Shown here piece after piece: positions 60,356 to 64,000 of a stretch of DNA of 64,000 nt. The notes under the pieces were generated by a model, which saw only the letters and a list, made by a program, of their open reading frames with translations, did not search any database and was not told where the DNA came from. This stretch comes from Zeus faber. Taxonomy: Eukaryota; Chordata; Actinopteri; Zeiformes; Zeidae. The DNA lies in assembly GCA_960531495.1 (NCBI GenBank), contig OY482853.1, forward strand, positions 20,056,042 to 20,120,041, written 5' to 3'. Every line of letters starts with the position of its first letter. Position 1 is the stretch's first letter. Both the position numbers and the translations under genes were made by a program.

Positions 60356-61435
60356 GAAAATTCTCCTCAAAGTAAAGTTATTACAAGGTGGCGAAGTTAT
60401 TACAAGGTGCTGATATCTGAACAGATCCGAGACGGGTTAGGGGGGCGGAGATGTCACCGGATGATCTAGAGAAAGTGAAGAGGACGTGATTAGCGCCTGC
60501 CCTTCCCGCAAAAACCTCCACGCCCCGCCGAGGCCCTTTAAAGCTGATTTAATTACCAGGTAATTACCACGTTGTAGCAACTTTGTGTGCAAATTCCCCC
60601 TGATCACCTCTGCTGTCCATCTGTGCCGCATCTGCTGTCATTTACTGCCATATTCCGCGGGCACTAAAGATTTCACAGAAAGGAAAAAAACAAAAAACAA
60701 AACAACAACAACATTGTGATAGCGGGGGCCTCCCTGGGTGTAAACCCGTCAACAAATGTGACAAATACCTCGCCGCTAGCGTCGAGTGTTGCCGTAAAAA
60801 GGCGGCGACGGTGACACCTTACCTGCCGCCGTGTTCCACTTGATGCACCCGGCCTCAGAGCGCTCTATATTTAGACGTTTAGCTTAGCCGAGCGCTCACC
60901 TGGTTCCCCCTGTACCTGCAGCACATTGGCTTGGAGCTGCGTAGGTGGAACCAGCTCCCGTGATAACAGCAGGTGTCATGGCCGTCGCCCTGCCTCGACA
61001 GCACCGTGAGGCACATTTTCGAGGGGGGGGGATGTGTGATGCCACTTGTGCATGTACGGACCTGCACCAATCTGTCATTCATTCACGGGGGATGAGGCCG
61101 GGCAGGCCAACGCCGCTCTACATAACACCTCCCCCTCTCTTTCCATCCCGCCTCGTCCTCGTTGCCCCGCGGAAGCGGGGCGGTATTATACTCCATAAGA
61201 TCAAAAGTGGAACATTTCCCATTTCCAACCGCGGTAATGGTGCATTTCACATCAGAAAGGGCCTTGTTGTGCACATCTGAGGCGGCAGATTGTACCCGCT
61301 GCATTATGTATACCGCATAAGAAACAAGGATGGAAGGACGGATGTTCCCGTATGCACGCACTCCGTGCTCCGTGCTTAACCTGTCGTAACCCGATAAAGG
61401 CATCCAAATCCAAAGTATTCTAACAGACGCAGGAG

Positions 61436-61477
61436 AAGAAGAAGAAGAAGAAGAGGAAGAAGAAGAAGAAGACGAAG
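61436..61477. repeat. (GAA)n microsatellite
   Basis: Interrupted GAA run; purine-rich and triplex-prone. Confidence 0.93.
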
Positions 61478-64000
61478 GCGGCGATCTCGGGAGACTGATC
61501 AGTATGTGGCAGGAAGTGCACACCGCCGCTCCTTCGTCTCCTCTCCCCACCGCTGCGTCAAAGCAGTGGGGGAACGCTAATGAGGCAGCATTTCCCCTCA
61601 GCACCAGTGTGATGGCTTTGAATTAATGCTCCTTCTTTCAGGTGAAACATTTCCTTGCTTGTTTATGCTCGCGCGCTCGCCAGCTCGTTCCATGTCAAGC
61701 AAGTGTGTGATTGCAATGCCCCACAGGAAGTGTGTGGAGCTCACACTCCCTGTCGGAGTGTGTGAGTGTGCGGGGGGCGGGTTGCGAGTTCCCTGCGTCC
61801 ACAGTCGACTATGCTTTCATTTAATTGACTGCATCAGACGGAGGCTTTTCACCCTTTTTACCCCGGCAGGAAATCTGATATCGCGTCCCTGCAGCCTGGA
61901 CCGGAGAAACGCATAAACACAGGTCACCGTCTTCACAGCAGGAGGCAGTAAAATGGTTGTTAACGCTCGCCGTGTGAAAACACTGATATGTGCATATTAG
62001 AGATGGGGCGATGCAATCTCACACGCCATCTCAGAGAGCCCAACCACCAGCCTCGATCAACACCGAGTCCTGATCTTATCCCGTATCCATTTCTACTTCC
62101 CCTGAACAGTGACTAACCCATTCCTGACCAACCTGCGCTGCTGATAAACCTTCCCCAGCATACACCTAGGTGTCATGTTATTTTAAAAGGCACGCAGTAT
62201 TCAAGTGGTAAAGCCCTGAAAATTATTTTGTTTAAAGAGCAAACAAACAAAAAAAAAAAAAAACAACATTTGCTACATTTTTTCCAGCTGGGTTTTTATA
62301 AGAAACAGCCATTCAATGTATGTGCGTGTGTTCCTTTATGTGCCGTTTTAGATTGTAGGTGGCGGGGTCCGCCCAGCAAGGGAATTTGATAAGGCAGCGT
62401 AGCTGGCTGTGGTCGGTAAACCGTCGATATGGATGGAAATTCACAAAATAGAGCAGCACCATCTGATGAATGAAAACATGTTCCCACCACCTCAAGTGAC
62501 CAAGGGGGGAAAAATACCCCCCATCAATTCATCAGAAGAAGGCAAACTTTGGAGAAAGAAAGTGACCATCTCGAGCGAAACGAGTCTACATTTGGATGTT
62601 GAAATAAAACAAAAAAACTAAATGCAGTTTCAAATTGTATTCTGGGACTTTAAGTGTAATCAATCGGAAACAGACAATCCTATGGATTGCCACTTTAAAC
62701 AAATTAGCTTTCACCTGAAAAATGACATTTAAAGAAGTCACCTTTTCGAACGGTTCCAAATGTTGTAGACAACATGTTATAAGCAATATACAGGCGAAAA
62801 ATAAACAACCAGAGAGCTATAGATTATGGTTTTGAAATGCAGTGATTTTGTGGTGCATGCCCTTATGCTAATTCAACCCTTACTTTCACATTTCACTGTT
62901 GTCAGGGGATTAGTGGGCGGATATATTATTTATTTAGTTGGTGGTCAGCACTCAGTTAACCTGTCTCTTAGTTTGGGGTCATTTTATCACTCTAATACAG
63001 TATAATACATTTTCCAGCACGTGCGTCAATGGGTAAAAAAAGTGAAAATGGAGCTGCTTTTCTGGACATGTTGGATATGCTGTTTTGGTATCAGGTCATA
63101 TGTTTCGGGGATACTCTGAGATCACTATACTATACTCGGCCTGGTATCACACCAATGTCTGAAAGCCAGTGAAAGTTTGGTGCAAAATTAAGAAATATTC
63201 ACAATTTGTTACCATCTACCATTTATGACTCCTTCTGTAATGCAGTGATTACTACAACAATGATTTATCTAGTAATATAGCAGTTAATTGCATTGCGTTT
63301 TAAATCTGAATCTGTACATTCGGCCAAGTACATATTCATATAGGTAGGAATTTGTCATGGTGAGGTGTGTGTTGCTGTACAAATAATTTGCATGAAAAAG
63401 CATAATGGTCTGAAAGAAAAACAGCCAAATAACTAAAAGTAGCCAAAAAGAAAGAACAGAAATTGCCAAATAACTTAAAGTATTAAAAATAATAATAAAA
63501 TAAAATAAAATAATTAAAACAGCATATATCGTCAATAAAAGTGTGATTCACAGGACTGACGCACAGGACAAATTATAAGTACTATATGAGGTATACACAT
63601 TACATTACATCCAGCTCCTGCTTGTTGTATTGGCAGCTACAGCTTAATCAGCACTCACCTATCAGAAAAGCCTCGGTAAGAACACTGGCCTGTTAAAACT
63701 CCGGGGAATACTCAAATTAATTTCTTCCTGGAGCAGACTGAGATGTGTTAATCAGCCTGTTTTGCAAGATGGCAGACAGGGATAGACTGGGATTTTCTAT
63801 ACATCCGCACATGAATGGTGGCTGATTGATGAAATGTTCTACCTGAAAGTCTGATCCGAGACTTAGAATGTCAATGTTTATGCGCTTTCATGGCCAAAAG
63901 AAAAAAAAAAAAAAAGGAGGAGAGATGCAACTCCAAAAACAGCTTTTGCTCACAGAGTTAAATGTATTAATCCCTGACAAAAAGTATCAGAGAAAAGACA

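Larger units (their letters stand above)
58367..64000 (-). other. cadm1 first-intron sequence (no coding exon seen)
   Basis: No signal-peptide exon, start codon context or CpG-island promoter recognisable as cadm1 exon 1 was found here, so exon 1 is inferred to lie beyond the window (the first CADM1 intron is very long in vertebrates). The interval holds copies of two dispersed repeats (58570-58890 and about 59835-60355) and a (GAA)n run at 61436-61477. It also holds moderately GC-rich unique stretches at 59040-59480 and 60770-61160. Open frames there are short and unlike known proteins. Confidence 0.6.

Noticed and set aside
61083..61604. Possible cadm1 exon 1 with signal peptide
   Set aside because: The frame has a Ser run from (GAA)n and no hydrophobic signal sequence or phase-1 donor after a signal peptide.

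Overview
This 64 kb window is vertebrate nuclear DNA, almost certainly from a ray-finned (teleost-type) fish. The evidence is a split, intron-rich gene with GT-AG introns, very abundant (CA)n, (CT)n and (GACA)n microsatellites, and decayed Tc1-like, hAT-like, MITE and Ty3/gypsy elements of kinds typical of fish genomes. No bacterial, viral or organellar gene was recognised.

The only protein-coding gene I can support is on the minus strand: a cell adhesion molecule 1 (cadm1) orthologue. Nine confident coding exons run from 51761 down to 8062. They encode three Ig-like domains (51615-51761 plus 43538-43690; 41120-41257 plus 37524-37682; 34909-35005 plus 34314-34486), a Thr/Pro-rich stalk (24809-24859), the transmembrane segment (8570-8698) and the cytoplasmic tail ending E-Y-Y-I (8062-8180). 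All junction phases agree, and exons 2-10 give about 387 residues. The first exon (5' UTR and signal peptide) was not found and should lie beyond position 64000. A 21-nt candidate microexon sits at 58346-58366. Teleosts usually carry cadm1a and cadm1b; I cannot tell which this is.

Positions 1 to about 8061 are the 3' side of the gene (3' UTR of unknown length, then flank), with a G-poor minisatellite at 651-1307 and a MITE at 6406-7143. Intron 8 (8699-24808) holds a decayed LTR retrotransposon at 9203-12798 with Gmr1-like pol order (protease, integrase, reverse transcriptase, RNase H), a Tc1-like relic carrying a nested insertion (15130-15890), a SINE-like element, and a 124-bp-arm inverted repeat (21345-21715). 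Intron 7 has a GC-rich minisatellite (25090-25531) close to the stalk exon. Introns 2-6 carry two hAT-like elements (41604-42154, 48060-48485), a 42-bp minisatellite next to a splice donor (37130-37508), an 0.8-kb polypurine tract (43691-44485) and a Tc1-like relic interrupted by a younger repeat (46450-47775). The intron before exon 2 holds a 1.27-kb minisatellite (55505-56775), a LINE 3' fragment and a second minisatellite up to the microexon donor.

Most long open frames in the window are repeats read as protein. The observations most worth checking are the microexon, the inverted repeat pair flanking the two Ig3 exons (31268-31492 and 36079-36293), the 21.3-21.7 kb palindrome and the nested transposons. 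I found no convincing new multi-gene system.
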